Under the pieces are notes generated by a model. The model worked only from the letters and a program-made list of their open reading frames with translations. It was not told the origin of the DNA and searched no databases. Of a DNA stretch of 41,369 bases, positions 1-9,200 are shown piece by piece. The translations under genes were made by a program, and so were the position numbers. Source of the stretch: JAMXLO01 sp041487355 (GTDB lineage Bacteria; Pseudomonadota; Alphaproteobacteria; Acetobacterales; Acetobacteraceae); assembly GCA_041487355.1 (NCBI GenBank), contig JBGPND010000018.1, positions 1-41,369 on the forward strand, in the 5' to 3' direction. Position 1 is the stretch's first letter. Each line of letters begins with the position of its first letter.

Positions 1-1
1 C

Positions 2-541
2 GCGGTGGGCCGGCACGCGCTGTGCTGGGTCCATGCCGAACGGCTGGTGCATAAGCTGGACACCTTCACCGACCGACATCGTGCCACCCAGCAGCAGGTG
101 CGCAAACTGATCTGGAACTTCTACGCCGATCTCAAGGCTTACCGGGCCAACCCCGGCAAAAGCCGGCGTCTCGCGCTGCGGGCGCGGTTCGATCGCATCT
201 TCCGCCGCCGCACCGGCTTCGTCACGCTGGATCGCCTCCTGGCACGGCTGCATGCCAACAGGGCCGAACTGCTGATGGTGCTGGAGCAGCCAGAGACCCC
301 GCTGCATACCAATGGCTCCGAGAACGACATCCGCTGCCAGGTCATCCGCCGGAAGGTCAGCGCAGGAACGCGCAGCGATCTCGGCCGCGATTGCCGCGAT
401 GCCTTCCTCGGCCTCGGCAAGACCTGCGCCAAGCTCGGCGTGGCGTTCTGGGACTATCTCGGGAGCCGGCTCAGCATCCCCGGCCCGCGTCTCATTCCAC
501 CGTTGCCGGGCCTCGTCCGTTGCCGCGGGCAGCCCGCCTGA
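2..541 (+). mobile_element. Transposase C-terminal part, IS66-like (partial at window edge)
   Basis: The open frame runs in from the left edge, so the N-terminus is missing. About 178 residues are visible. The segment with a TNGSENDIR motif followed by a basic stretch and a Gly/Ala-rich helix resembles the end of the DDE catalytic domain of IS66-type transposases, where NN..ER.LR precedes the last helix; the Glu in GSEND would be the third acidic residue. An early LCWVHAER segment resembles the Cys-Trp-x-His-Ala motif of the same family. The last ~25 residues (after about base 465) look non-homologous and may read through the element's end. The family assignment rests on these motifs alone. 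Confidence 0.6.
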
Positions 542-611
542 AACCGGCGCGTGCCCGGGGTTTTGCCCCTATTACATGCCCGCCAGCGAATCCCTGGTAT
601 GCAGTGAATAA
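542..611. mobile_element. Probable right end of the left-hand insertion sequence
   Basis: This stretch separates the transposase stop from the point where recognisable Uma2 coding sequence begins on the opposite strand (about 606-618). It holds a short GC hairpin (CGGGG/CCCC around 557-570) and no gene. The exact terminal repeat cannot be fixed without the other end of the element, which lies outside the window. Confidence 0.35.
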
Positions 612-885
612 GATGGGCCAGGTCGGGGATGCGGTAATTGCTGTCGGCGCGGACCCGCGGCACGACGCCGGGCGTGACCACCAGGCTGCAAGGCCCGCCG
701 CGCTCGGAAAGGTGGTTGCCGATCAACCGACCAAGCTCACCCTGGATCGTGCCGTGCGTCCGACTGGCGGGTGCCATGGCCTGCGGCTCGCCGTCCACCA
801 GTTGCCACAGCCTGCCCTCTGGCGCATCCCAGGCGAGGAACTCCGCCACAGTCATCACAGCCGGGATTTTCAACGCGGGTCCCAT
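612..885 (-). pseudogene. Uma2-family (DUF820) nuclease-like gene, 3' end lost to insertion sequence
   Basis: The start is ATG at 885. The frame begins MGPALKIPAVMTVAEFLAWD and has the hallmarks of the Uma2/DUF820 restriction-endonuclease-like fold: a helix with EFLAWD, then the strand LVDGEPQAM, and a late R-IPDLA strand. Uma2 proteins are normally about 180-200 residues. Here homology stops near residue 90-93 and the frame reads on through the insertion-sequence end to a stop at 454, giving a 143-residue hybrid. The last third, which carries the rest of the PD-(D/E)XK-like core, is missing, so it is probably not functional. Uma2 genes have no settled cellular role. Confidence 0.7.
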
Positions 886-951
886 GCCGACAACATAGCA
901 TGCCCGTGCCCTGCTTGGCATGCCCCGGCACCGCAAAGCTGCGCGGACCGA

Positions 952-970
952 CCGGCGGGCCATCCGCCGG
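952..970 (-). terminator. GC hairpin downstream of cynS
   Basis: A perfect 7-bp stem (CCGGCGG / CCGCCGG) with a 5-nt loop lies 44 bases past the cyanase stop. No T-tract follows on the minus strand, so it is only a possible terminator or mRNA-end stabiliser. Confidence 0.25.
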
Positions 971-1013
971 CGCCATCGAGCTCCCGCCAACAAGTGCCCG
1001 GAAAATCGCCAAC

Positions 1014-1463
1014 TCAGTACCGCCTGTACGGCAGGAACTTCCCCGACATGGTGATCTTCACCCGGTCGCCCTTCTGGTCGGGCTGGCGCTCCAGCGACAT
1101 ATCGAAGTCGATCGCGCTCATGATGCCGTCGCCGAATTCTTCCTGGATCAGCTCCTTCCAGGTGGTGCCATAGACCATGACAAGTTCGTAGAAGCGGTAG
1201 ATCAGCGGGTCGGTCGGCACTGCGCCAGGCAACGAGCCGCGATAGGGAATCGCCTGCAACAGCGCGGTTTCCGCCGCGTCCAGGCCAAACAACCGCGCCG
1301 CCTTCTCCGCCGTCTCCGGCGTCATCGACATCTGCCCAAGACAGGCGGCGCAGGTCCAGGTGGGCGAGTAGCCAAGGTCGGCTGCGATCCCCGCCCAGGT
1401 GAGCTTCTTCTCCTGCTTGATCGCCAGAATCTTGCGGCCGAGTTCCGTCTTCGCGTCGTTCAT
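1014..1463 (-). CDS. cynS: Cyanate hydratase (cyanase)
   Basis: Cyanase (EC 4.2.1.104) converts cyanate and bicarbonate to ammonia and CO2 in the cytoplasm, usually as a decamer. The 149-residue product matches the usual ~150-residue length. It has an N-terminal helix-turn-helix-like bundle (residues 1-75) and the conserved C-terminal part containing IYRFYELVMVYG. The catalytic residues known from E. coli cyanase are present as Arg90, Glu93 and Ser116 (in IMSAIDF). The ATG at 1463 is preceded by a strong AGAGGAGG ribosome-binding site. It stands alone, divergent from a pair of deacetylase genes 112 bp away; no CynR-like regulator, CynT carbonic anhydrase or CynX transporter is adjacent. Confidence 0.97.
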   Translation of the reverse strand: MNDAKTELGRKILAIKQEKKLTWAGIAADLGYSPTWTCAACLGQMSMTPETAEKAARLFGLDAAETALLQAIPYRGSLPGAVPTDPLIYRFYELVMVYGTTWKELIQEEFGDGIMSAIDFDMSLERQPDQKGDRVKITMSGKFLPYRRY

Positions 1464-1575
1464 GCCCCGCCTCCTCTGATTGCGCCTGCACCGGTAACAA
1501 GCAAGGACCGCGCCACCCTGGACCGGGCACGCATGCCGCGCCTAGGCTCGCCGCCGCATCGCCGGAGGCCGCGCC

Positions 1576-2487
1576 ATGGAACCGAACCTTGTCGCCTATT
1601 CGCCGATCCTGCACCGTCCGCCGCTGCGCTGGCCGAACGGGGCGCGCGTCGCGCTCTGGGTGGTGCCCAACATCGAGCATTACGAGTACCTGCCGAAATT
1701 CGTCCGCACCCGGGATCCCTGGCCACGTTCTCCGCACCCGGACCTGCTCGGCTACGCGCAGCGCGACTACGGCAACCGTGTCGGGCTGTGGCGGCTGTTC
1801 GACCTCACCGATGCGCTGGGCATTCGCTGCACCGTCAGCCTGAACATGGCGGTGCTCGAGCACTTCCCGGAAATCCTCGGTGCGATGGAGGCGCGCGGCT
1901 GGGAGTACATGTCGCACGGGATCTACAACACGCGCTACCACTGGAACTTCTCGCGCGACGAAGAGCGGGCGGCGATGGAGGAGAGCAAGGAGATCCACCA
2001 GCGTCTGACCGGACGGCGGCTGCGCGGCTGGTTCAGCCCGGCGATCACCAACACACTCGACACGTTCGAGCTGGCGGCCGAATGCGGCTACGACTACACG
2101 GCCGACCTGTATCACGACGATCAGCCGTTCCCGCTGAAGGTGAAAATCGGAAAACTGATCTCGATGCCGTATTCGGTAGACATCAACGATGTGATCCTGC
2201 ACCGGCGCGGCGAGGAGGCGGCGGAATTCGCCCGCCAGATCCGCGATCACTTCGACACGGTGTATGAGGAAGGCGCGGAGCAGGGACGGGTGATGTGCAT
2301 CGCGCTGCATCCCTACTGGGTCGGCCAGCCGCACCGCATCCGCGCGTTCCGTTCGGCGCTGGAATATATCCTGTCGCATCCGGGCGTCTGGCAGGCGACA
2401 GCGGGCGAGATCACGGACTGGTTCAACGCCAATCATCTGCCGCTGATCGAGGCGCATCTCGCGGCGCGGGAGGCGGCAAATGGCTGA
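1576..2487 (+). CDS. Polysaccharide deacetylase-family protein, PuuE-like (first of a pair)
   Basis: A 303-residue protein of the NodB/polysaccharide deacetylase superfamily, closest in style to the PuuE-type allantoinase-like branch that acts on C-N bonds of small ureides or amides rather than on polysaccharides. It shows the N-terminal LRWPNGARVALWVVPNIE strand, the MSHGIYNTRYHW motif with His114, and a late ALHPYWVGQPHRI motif typical of that branch. No signal peptide is visible, consistent with a cytoplasmic enzyme. ATG 1576 has GGAGG 7 bases upstream. The next gene begins inside its stop codon region. The neighbouring cyanase suggests nitrogen salvage, but the substrate is unknown. Confidence 0.85.
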   Translation: MEPNLVAYSPILHRPPLRWPNGARVALWVVPNIEHYEYLPKFVRTRDPWPRSPHPDLLGYAQRDYGNRVGLWRLFDLTDALGIRCTVSLNMAVLEHFPEILGAMEARGWEYMSHGIYNTRYHWNFSRDEERAAMEESKEIHQRLTGRRLRGWFSPAITNTLDTFELAAECGYDYTADLYHDDQPFPLKVKIGKLISMPYSVDINDVILHRRGEEAAEFARQIRDHFDTVYEEGAEQGRVMCIALHPYWVGQPHRIRAFRSALEYILSHPGVWQATAGEITDWFNANHLPLIEAHLAAREAANG

Positions 2488-3412
2488 GCATGTCCCCGCG
2501 AAAACGCCGCCCGTGGGCGAGCAGCGCCGTCCCGGTATGGACCATCCACATCACGCATTCCGCACGCTGACCCAGGCGCCGCGCTTCGCCTGGCCCGACG
2601 GCGCGCGGACCGCGTTCACGATCACGCTGGTGCTCGACTACTGGGAGGTCAATCCGCCGGAGGGCGCCAGCCGCGACCCACGCATCGTCTCGCCGCTTGG
2701 CAATTTCTTCCCCGACTGGCTGACCTGGAGCCAGCGCGAATATGGCGCACGGGTCGGGGTTTTCCGAGTGCTCGAGGTGCTGGACCAGTTCGGCGTGACG
2801 CCGAGCGTGGCGCTTGGGGCCGCGGCGGCGAAGCGCTACCCGGAACTGGTCGACGAACTGATTCGCCGCAACGCCTGCTTCCTCGCGCACGGCACCTACG
2901 CGACGCGGCGCATCACCAGCCAGATGAGCGAACACGAAGAACGCGCCTATATCGCCGAAAGCCGCGACGCTGTGCGAACGGCGGCGGGTGAGGCGCCGCT
3001 CGGCTGGTGCGGCCAGGACTTCAACGAATCCGATCGCACTCCGGCGCTGCTCGCCGAAGCCGGCTTCACCTACACCACCGACTGGGCGAACGACGACAGG
3101 CCGTATCTGCTCGGACCATACCACGGGCGCAGCCTGATTGCGCTGGCGCCGCAGCCAGAGTGGAACGACCTCGAGTGCATGTGGCTACGCCGCGTGTCGC
3201 CGCCGGTCTGGGCCGACAACATCGCCAAGGGTTTCGCCTTCCTCCACGACGAAGGTGGCGCCTCGTTCAACCTGACGCTGCATCCCTGGATCGCCGGCCA
3301 GGCGCATCGTATCCGCTGGCTACGCGAGGCGCTGTCCCGCGTGCTTGGCCGCGGCAAGATCTGGCGGACCACCACCGACGAAGTGGCACGCGTCGCGCGC
3401 GAGCAGCTGTGA
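2480..3412 (+). CDS. Polysaccharide deacetylase-family protein, PuuE-like (second of a pair)
   Basis: A 310-residue paralogue of the preceding gene with the same architecture: FAWPDGARTAFTITLVLDYWE near the N-terminus, a FLAHGTYATRRI motif in place of the first protein's SHGIYNTRYHW, and LHPWIAGQAHRI near the end. The assumed ATG at 2480 lies 8 bases inside the upstream gene, a spacing that suggests translational coupling. An ATG at 2537 would give a shorter protein (about 291 residues) that still keeps the whole domain and begins at the same point as its paralogue. The two may be subunits of one enzyme or act on related substrates. Function beyond the family is not established. Confidence 0.83.
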   Translation: MAEHVPAKTPPVGEQRRPGMDHPHHAFRTLTQAPRFAWPDGARTAFTITLVLDYWEVNPPEGASRDPRIVSPLGNFFPDWLTWSQREYGARVGVFRVLEVLDQFGVTPSVALGAAAAKRYPELVDELIRRNACFLAHGTYATRRITSQMSEHEERAYIAESRDAVRTAAGEAPLGWCGQDFNESDRTPALLAEAGFTYTTDWANDDRPYLLGPYHGRSLIALAPQPEWNDLECMWLRRVSPPVWADNIAKGFAFLHDEGGASFNLTLHPWIAGQAHRIRWLREALSRVLGRGKIWRTTTDEVARVAREQL

Positions 3413-3428
3413 GACATAGGATCGGAAC

Positions 3429-3737
3429 ATGCTGCAACTGAGGCCCAATTGTGAGTATTGCGACAAGGACCTTCCGCCGCACGCGACTGACGCCCGCATT
3501 TGCGGTTACGAGTGTACGTTCTGCGCGCACTGCGCCGAGTCGGTTCTCTGCAACGTTTGCCCGAACTGCGGCGGCGGGTTCGTGCCGCGACCGATCCGGC
3601 CGGTCACCGAGCGCCGCCCAGGTGTGTGTCTCGGCAAGCAGCCGGCGTCGACGAAGCGGGTGCACCTGAAATGGGACCGCGCCGAGCTGGCAGGATTTGT
3701 AAGAACTGTGCGCGACATCAAGCCCGAAGCGCGCTAG
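3429..3737 (+). CDS. DUF1272 cysteine-rich small protein
   Basis: A 102-residue protein whose first 50 residues carry nine cysteines (C8, C11, C25, C29, C32, C35, C41, C44, C47) arranged as CxxC and CxxxCxxC knuckles. This is the pattern of DUF1272, a probable zinc-binding domain of unknown function often begun by LRPNCEYCD. The C-terminal half is basic and poorly structured in appearance. It starts 16 bases after the deacetylase pair with a modest AGGA site, so it may be cotranscribed with them. The usual DUF1272 protein is about 60-90 residues, so the C-terminal tail is slightly long. Confidence 0.85.
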   Translation: MLQLRPNCEYCDKDLPPHATDARICGYECTFCAHCAESVLCNVCPNCGGGFVPRPIRPVTERRPGVCLGKQPASTKRVHLKWDRAELAGFVRTVRDIKPEAR

Positions 3738-4060
3738 CTGATACCGAAGCGTATTGGTTCTGACTCATACCGTCGCGCGAAGACGATGACTCATTTGTCG
3801 TCATGCCCGCGCAAGCGGGAACCCAGGGCTGCAAATAAGAGTGCTGGTCCCACTGGGTGCCCGCTTGCGCGGGCATGACGATTACAAGTCAAGACCTGCA
3901 CTCGACGATATCATACCACTTGTTGAGACAGTCGGCGCATCGCCATGCATTCACCGTCATGGCTGGGGTAGGGCCGATGGATGGGTGCGACATGTCGACG
4001 CGCAGAATTCGCATTGTAGCAGCGTCTGGCGCAGGCGCCGCAAGTCGAGCACAGCGGACC
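3738..4060. other. 323-bp convergent intergenic region with a long palindrome
   Basis: It lies between the stop codons of the DUF1272 gene and alkB. It contains the inverted repeat annotated separately at 3799-3880. No other open frame, RNA gene or promoter was recognised in the remaining bases. Confidence 0.6.
3799..3880. repeat. Dispersed palindrome family A, copy 1
   Basis: Two 28-base arms (3799-3826 and 3853-3880) are reverse complements with one mismatch, separated by 26 bases. The arm core is CGCGCAAGCGGG flanked by CGTCATG and ACCCAG. The same arms recur at 38027-38130. Transcribed, it would fold into a strong hairpin, so it may also end both convergent transcripts. Confidence 0.85.
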
Positions 4061-4738
4061 CTACAACGCCTTGCGGAACGTCAGATTGATCCGGCAATGG
4101 CCAGTCAGAACGTCGCACCCTTCGGCGAGTGGATCAACGCCGTGGAAGGCAAGCCTCGCAGGTCCGCCCCATACCACGATGTCACCGCTGTTCAGGTGGA
4201 TGCGGCGAGGTCGATCAGCCCGGCGCAGGCCCCCGAACAGAAACACCGCCGGCAGCCCCAGCGAGACGGAGACGATCGGCGCGTCGTAGTCGCGCTCGTT
4301 CCGATCCTGATGCAGCGAGAGTCGCGCCCCCGGCTCGTAGCGGTTGATCAGGCACGCGTCCGGTTCGAATCCGTCAAAGCCGCATGCCGCCGCGGCGCGC
4401 GTAGCGATGCGAACAAACGCCGCAGGCATCACGGGCCATGGGCAGCGCGTCGCCGGATCGATCGGATCGTAGCGATAGAAGCTGCGATCAGTGATCCAAC
4501 CGGCGCGACCACAATTGGTCATCGCGACCGACATCCGATGGCCGCCGGGCGTCACCATGTGGCGGAATGGTCCGACCGCGGCCACTTGCCGCAGCGACTC
4601 GATCAGAGCAGGAGCGTCGGCCGTGACGAAGCCGCGCAGCACCATCGCCCCATCGGCCAGTGCAACTTTCGCGTCTGGCGGAAGCAGGTCGCCGAACAGA
4701 TCACCTGTTGCCGTGCCGGAGGATGCGGCCGGTATCAC
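4061..4738 (-). CDS. alkB: AlkB, Fe(II)/2-oxoglutarate DNA repair dioxygenase
   Basis: AlkB oxidatively removes alkyl groups such as 1-methyladenine and 3-methylcytosine from DNA and RNA. The predicted 225-residue protein closely follows E. coli AlkB (216 residues): MVTPGGHRMSVAMTNCG, the DACLINRYEPGARLSLHQD segment, and CRINLTFR at the end. Iron ligands are His143, Asp145 and His199; Arg216 and Arg222 correspond to the 2-oxoglutarate-binding arginines. No ATG suits the family start, but a GTG at 4738 overlaps the stop of the upstream TauD-like gene as GTGA and gives the right N-terminus, so it is chosen. No Ada gene is nearby, so the usual adaptive-response regulation is not evident. Confidence 0.95.
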   Translation of the reverse strand: MIPAASSGTATGDLFGDLLPPDAKVALADGAMVLRGFVTADAPALIESLRQVAAVGPFRHMVTPGGHRMSVAMTNCGRAGWITDRSFYRYDPIDPATRCPWPVMPAAFVRIATRAAAACGFDGFEPDACLINRYEPGARLSLHQDRNERDYDAPIVSVSLGLPAVFLFGGLRRADRPRRIHLNSGDIVVWGGPARLAFHGVDPLAEGCDVLTGHCRINLTFRKAL

Positions 4739-5619
4739 GCGCGTGGCCGAGACCCACCCTTCATCTGCGTGCGATGCATGATCCGCCGGTTGGCCGCGTC
4801 GAACGGATCGCGCCGGTGCATCGTGCAGCGGTTGTCCCACAGAACAAGGTCGCCCACACGCCACGTATTGTACCAGCCCAGCTCCTCGCGCGTCGCGCAA
4901 CGCCAGAGCTCGTCCAGCAACGCCTCCGATTCCGCGAGCGGCAGCCCTTCGATATACGCGTTGCGCCGCCGCCCCAGATAGAGACACTGCCGCCCCGTCT
5001 CCGGATGCGTGCAGACGATCGGATGATAGGTCCCAGGCGAGGCAACCGGATCGTCGGTTGCGGTGATGCCCTGCCGCACATAGCCGCCGCTGTTGTAGGT
5101 ACCGTCATGCTTCAGGCGTAGCCCGGCGATGCGCCGCTTCAGCGTCTCCGGCAGCTCCTCGTAGGCGCGGTACATGTTGGTGAAGCCGGTGTTGCCCCCC
5201 GTCGGCGGCACTTCGATCGCATACAGCATGCTCGCCTTGGGCGGGTCCTCGAGATAGGACATGTCGGTGTGCCACACTGCCTCGCCGGCGCCGAGGCTGC
5301 CGATCACGACGCCGTTCTCGATCACATTCGAGACGACATAGATTTCCGGATGACCGTCGACGAAGCGGCGCCCGTTTTCCTGGATCGGCGCCAGATCGAG
5401 ATCGCCGAACCGACGGCTGAACGCAATCAGACCATCATCATCCAGATCCTGGCTGCGGAACAGCAGGACGAGATGATCGAGCCAGGCGCGATGGATCGCC
5501 GCGAAGCCGCTGTCGTCGATCCGGCGAAGATCGACGCCACGCATCTCTGCGGCAAGCGCGGCGCCGGTGGGGACAACCTGGATATGATCGGTGATCGCTG
5601 CGGCTGCGCTGCTGGACAT
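4735..5619 (-). CDS. TauD/TfdA-family Fe(II)/2-oxoglutarate dioxygenase
   Basis: A 294-residue member of the TauD/TfdA family, which hydroxylates small substrates such as taurine, 2,4-D or related sulfonates, ethers and amines. The iron-binding triad is His117-x-Asp119 (VWHTDMSY) and His268 (TMHRRD), with Arg283 in RIMHRT as the likely 2-oxoglutarate anchor. An upstream in-frame ATG at 5670 exists, but the ATG at 5619 starts directly before the domain and has a GGAGGG-like site, so it is preferred. The stop overlaps the start of alkB by 4 bases. It diverges from mscL. No sulfonate importer is next to it, so the substrate cannot be named. Confidence 0.9.
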   Translation of the reverse strand: MSSSAAAAITDHIQVVPTGAALAAEMRGVDLRRIDDSGFAAIHRAWLDHLVLLFRSQDLDDDGLIAFSRRFGDLDLAPIQENGRRFVDGHPEIYVVSNVIENGVVIGSLGAGEAVWHTDMSYLEDPPKASMLYAIEVPPTGGNTGFTNMYRAYEELPETLKRRIAGLRLKHDGTYNSGGYVRQGITATDDPVASPGTYHPIVCTHPETGRQCLYLGRRRNAYIEGLPLAESEALLDELWRCATREELGWYNTWRVGDLVLWDNRCTMHRRDPFDAANRRIMHRTQMKGGSRPRA

Positions 5620-5720
5620 GCCGGCCCTCCCGGGTGTGAGGCGAGGCAACACCTTAGCGTGTCTTGCCATCGGCGCCAGCCACGCGGATGACTCGGGCCG
5701 ACACCGCAGGGGACATCAGC

Positions 5721-6182
5721 ATGTCATCAAGCACCTTCCTGCCAAGGCCGCCATCCTGGCTCAGCGAATTCCGCGCCTTCATCATGCGCGGCAGCGTCGT
5801 GGATCTCGCCGTGGGCATCATCGTCGGCGCCGCCTTCACCGGCGTGGTCAACAGCCTGGTGAAGGATGTGTTCAACCCGCTGCTCGGCCTCGCGGTCGGC
5901 GGCATCGACTTTGCCAATGTGTTCTGGGCGCTGAACGGGCAGCACTACGCCACCCTGGCCGACGCGCAACACGCCGGCGCAGCCACGTTGAACCTCGGCC
6001 TGTTCATCAACGCCATCATCAACTTCATCATTGTCGGCTTCGCCATCTTCTGGGTGGTGAAGGCGCTGACCAGATTCCATCTGCGGGAGGAAGCCAAGTC
6101 CGGCCCGAAGGCGGAACAGTTGCTGACCGAAATCCGCGACATCCTCAAGGCGCAGGTCGTGACGCAACCGACGCAGAATTGA
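5721..6182 (+). CDS. mscL: Large-conductance mechanosensitive channel MscL
   Basis: MscL opens under membrane tension during osmotic downshock. The 153-residue product has the canonical N-terminal amphipathic helix FRAFIMRGSVVDLAVGIIVG, first transmembrane helix with the Gly/Ala-rich gate VVDLAVGIIVGAAF, and a second transmembrane helix (INAIINFIIVGFAIFWVVKA), followed by the charged cytoplasmic helix ending in ILKAQ. An in-frame ATG at 5664 would add 19 residues unlike the family; the ATG at 5721 with AGGGGA upstream fits better. It is monocistronic, 101 bp from the divergent dioxygenase operon. Confidence 0.97.
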   Translation: MSSSTFLPRPPSWLSEFRAFIMRGSVVDLAVGIIVGAAFTGVVNSLVKDVFNPLLGLAVGGIDFANVFWALNGQHYATLADAQHAGAATLNLGLFINAIINFIIVGFAIFWVVKALTRFHLREEAKSGPKAEQLLTEIRDILKAQVVTQPTQN

Positions 6183-6251
6183 CCGCAAATTTCCGCTAGC
6201 CTCGTCGCCGCCCGGCGTAGACTGACAGCAGCTTTGAGGGGGAGAGGCGTC

Positions 6252-9200
6252 ATGCGCCGTTTCGCGCTGCTGGTGGTTGCGCTGCTGGGTCTCGTCTGCG
6301 GCGCGGCATGGGCGGATGAGTTCCGCCTGCCCGGCCTGGAGGCCGACAGCGACGCGTATGCGAACAGCCTGACCGCGCACTTCCCGGCCGGCGGCACGCC
6401 GCAGGCCCGCCGTCAGGCGGAACAGGCAGCCGCGGCCGCGATCCGCAAGCAGGACTGGGCAGCCGCGGCCGCGGCGTGGGAAACGCGCATCGGCCTGGGC
6501 GACGCCTCGCCGGCACAGTGGATGGCTCTCGCGGAGGCCGAGATGCGCCGCACACCACCCGAGGCCAACCGCGCGCTGCAAGCGGCCTGGCAGAATTTCT
6601 CGGCATCCGACGCCGGAGCGGCCGAGGTGTCATCGCTGCTGCTGATGGCCGACGCGCTGAAGGCGCTGAACCGCCCTGCCCAGGCGATCCAGGCGCTGGA
6701 GGCCGCCGCCGAGCGGGCACCCGACGATGCGAAGATCCGCGCGACGCTGGATGCGACGCGACGCGCCACCGGCATCCTGGTGCGCCGCGTCGCCACGGAG
6801 CCTGAAGCCGAACCACCGCGCGCCTGCATCGATTTCACCGTGGCCCCGGCAACGCGGGACGATTTCCACGCCGAGGACTGGGTGCGGCTCGATCCGCCGA
6901 TCCAGGGCGCGGCCGTGACGCGCGAGGGCGATCAGATCTGCGTCTCCGGCCTGCCCTCCGGTGCCACCACGCGGATCACGCTGCGCGCCGGCATGCCGGG
7001 CGAGGGCGGGCTCAGCCTGGTCAAGGACACCTCTTTCTCCGTCGCGATCGCCAACCGGCGGCCACGCATCGACTTCGACACCCGCATGTTCGTGCTGCCC
7101 CGCGGCCAGACGCCGGCGCTCGGCATGACCACGGTCAACCTGTCCGCGGTGAAGCTGACCCTGGCGCGGCTGTCGGAGCGCAACGTGGTGGCATTCGTGC
7201 GCAATTCCCGGCTTGGCCAGCCGGTTGATTCCTGGGACGCCAACCGGATCAGCGAACAGAACGGCCGGGTGGTCTGGCAGGGCAGTGCCGAGATCCCGAA
7301 ATGGGAAACCAACCGCGCGGCGCGTACCGCCCTGCCGCTGCCCGATGCGCTGGCTTCGGCGGGTCCCGGCCTCTATGCGCTGATCGCCCGCGCCGGCGAC
7401 GGGACGCCCAATGCGCCGACCGGCGTGCAGATGATTCTGCGCACCGACCTCGCACCCACCGTCTGGCGCGGTGCCGATGGGCTGACCGTGCAGGTGCGTG
7501 GTTTCACCGACATCCTGCCGCGCGCCGGCGTCACCCTGCGCCTGCTCGCCGAGAACAACGACATCCTGGGCGAGGCTACCACCGATGCGGATGGGGTCGG
7601 CCGCTTCGCCGCACCATTGCTACACGGTGAAGGGCCGGTGGCGCCGCGCGCAATCGAGGCGTTCGCCGGCGAAGACTACACCATGCTCGACCTGAACGGC
7701 GCCGCCTTCGACCTGTCGGATCGCGGTGTCGCCGGCATGCCGCATCCCGGGCCGCTGGACGCCTATGTCTGGCTCGACCGCGGCATCTACCGGCCCGGCG
7801 AGACGGTGCACGTCATGGCGCTGCTACGCGACGATGCGGGACGGCCAGCCGACATCCCCGCTCGCGTCATCATCAAGCGGCCGAACGGCCAGGTCTTCCT
7901 CGAGACGACGCTGACGCGTACGGCGGAGGCCTCGGTGCACCTGCCGGTGACGCTGTCGACCGGCGCTCCGGTCGGCACCTGGACAGTGGAGGTGAGAGCC
8001 GATCCCGGGCTGCCGCCGATCGGCACCGCCGATTTCCGCGTCGACGCCTTCGTGCCGGACCGCATGGCCGTCGACCTTGGTCCCGCCCCTGGACCGCTGG
8101 TTCCCGGCCGGCCCTACGCGCTGCCGGTGAGCGCCCGCTTTCTCTACGGTGCTCCGGGTGCCGGCCTCACCGGGCAGGCGCAGATGCGGCTGGTGATCGA
8201 TCCCGCGCCATTCCCGGTGCTGGCAGGCTATCGCATAGGGTTGGAGAATGAGACCTATGCGCCGGATTCAAAGGACCTCACGGTTCCCGATACCGACGCA
8301 CAGGGTCACACGACTCTCGCCATCGCCCTGCCACGTGCGCCGGACACCACGCATTCGCTGAAGGCCTCGGTCACCGTGGGGATCAACGATCCTTCCGGCC
8401 ACGCGTCGCTGGCCACGATCGAGATCCCGGTGCGCCCGGCCGGACATTTGATCGGCATCAAGCCGGCGTTCACCGGTAGCGCAGTCGACGCGGGCACCGA
8501 GGCTGGGTTCGACCTCGTCGCTGTGGCGCCGGACGGCACACGCGTAGCCTTGCCAGCGAAGCTCCGTTTGGTGCGCGAACGGCCGGACTGGCGGCTGGTG
8601 ATGCGTGGTAGCCTGGCCCGCTACGAGACGGTGTGGCGCGACGAACCGCTGGAGACGACCAACATCGCCATCCCGGCCGATGCGCCCTATCACCTCGCGC
8701 GCAAACTCGACTTTGGCCGCTACCGCATCGAGGCGCTGGAAGACGGCGGGATGGCGGCCACCTCCATGCGGTTCCGTTCCGGCTGGGTATCGTCGGACAG
8801 CCCCGACGTGCCGGATCAGGTCGATGTGTCCGCCGACCGCAATTCCTATGCGCCGAGCGAAAGCGCACGGATCCACATTGCCCCTCCCTTCGCCGGGCAG
8901 GCGACATTGCTGGTGCTGTCCGACCGCGTGCATTCGGTGCGCAATCTCGCAGTCCCTGCCGGCGGAATGGATGTCGACGTCGCGGTGCAAGAGGACTGGG
9001 GGCCAGGTGCCTACGTCGCGGTGCACGTGTTCCGCACGGCGGCCGACGCAAGTTCGCGTCCCGGCCGCGCCATCGGCCTCACCTGGGTCGGCATCGATCC
9101 TGGCGTTCGCAAACTGCCGGTCGCTTTCGAAACTGCGGAAAAATATCCGCCACGCGCGCGGGCCGCGATCCGGCTGCGCACCGCGCCTGGCGCGTGGGTC

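Noticed and set aside
454..2457. Very long open frame on the minus strand across cyanase and the first deacetylase
   Set aside because: High GC opens the third-position frames; only its downstream end matches a family (Uma2), and the rest overlaps well-supported genes on other frames.
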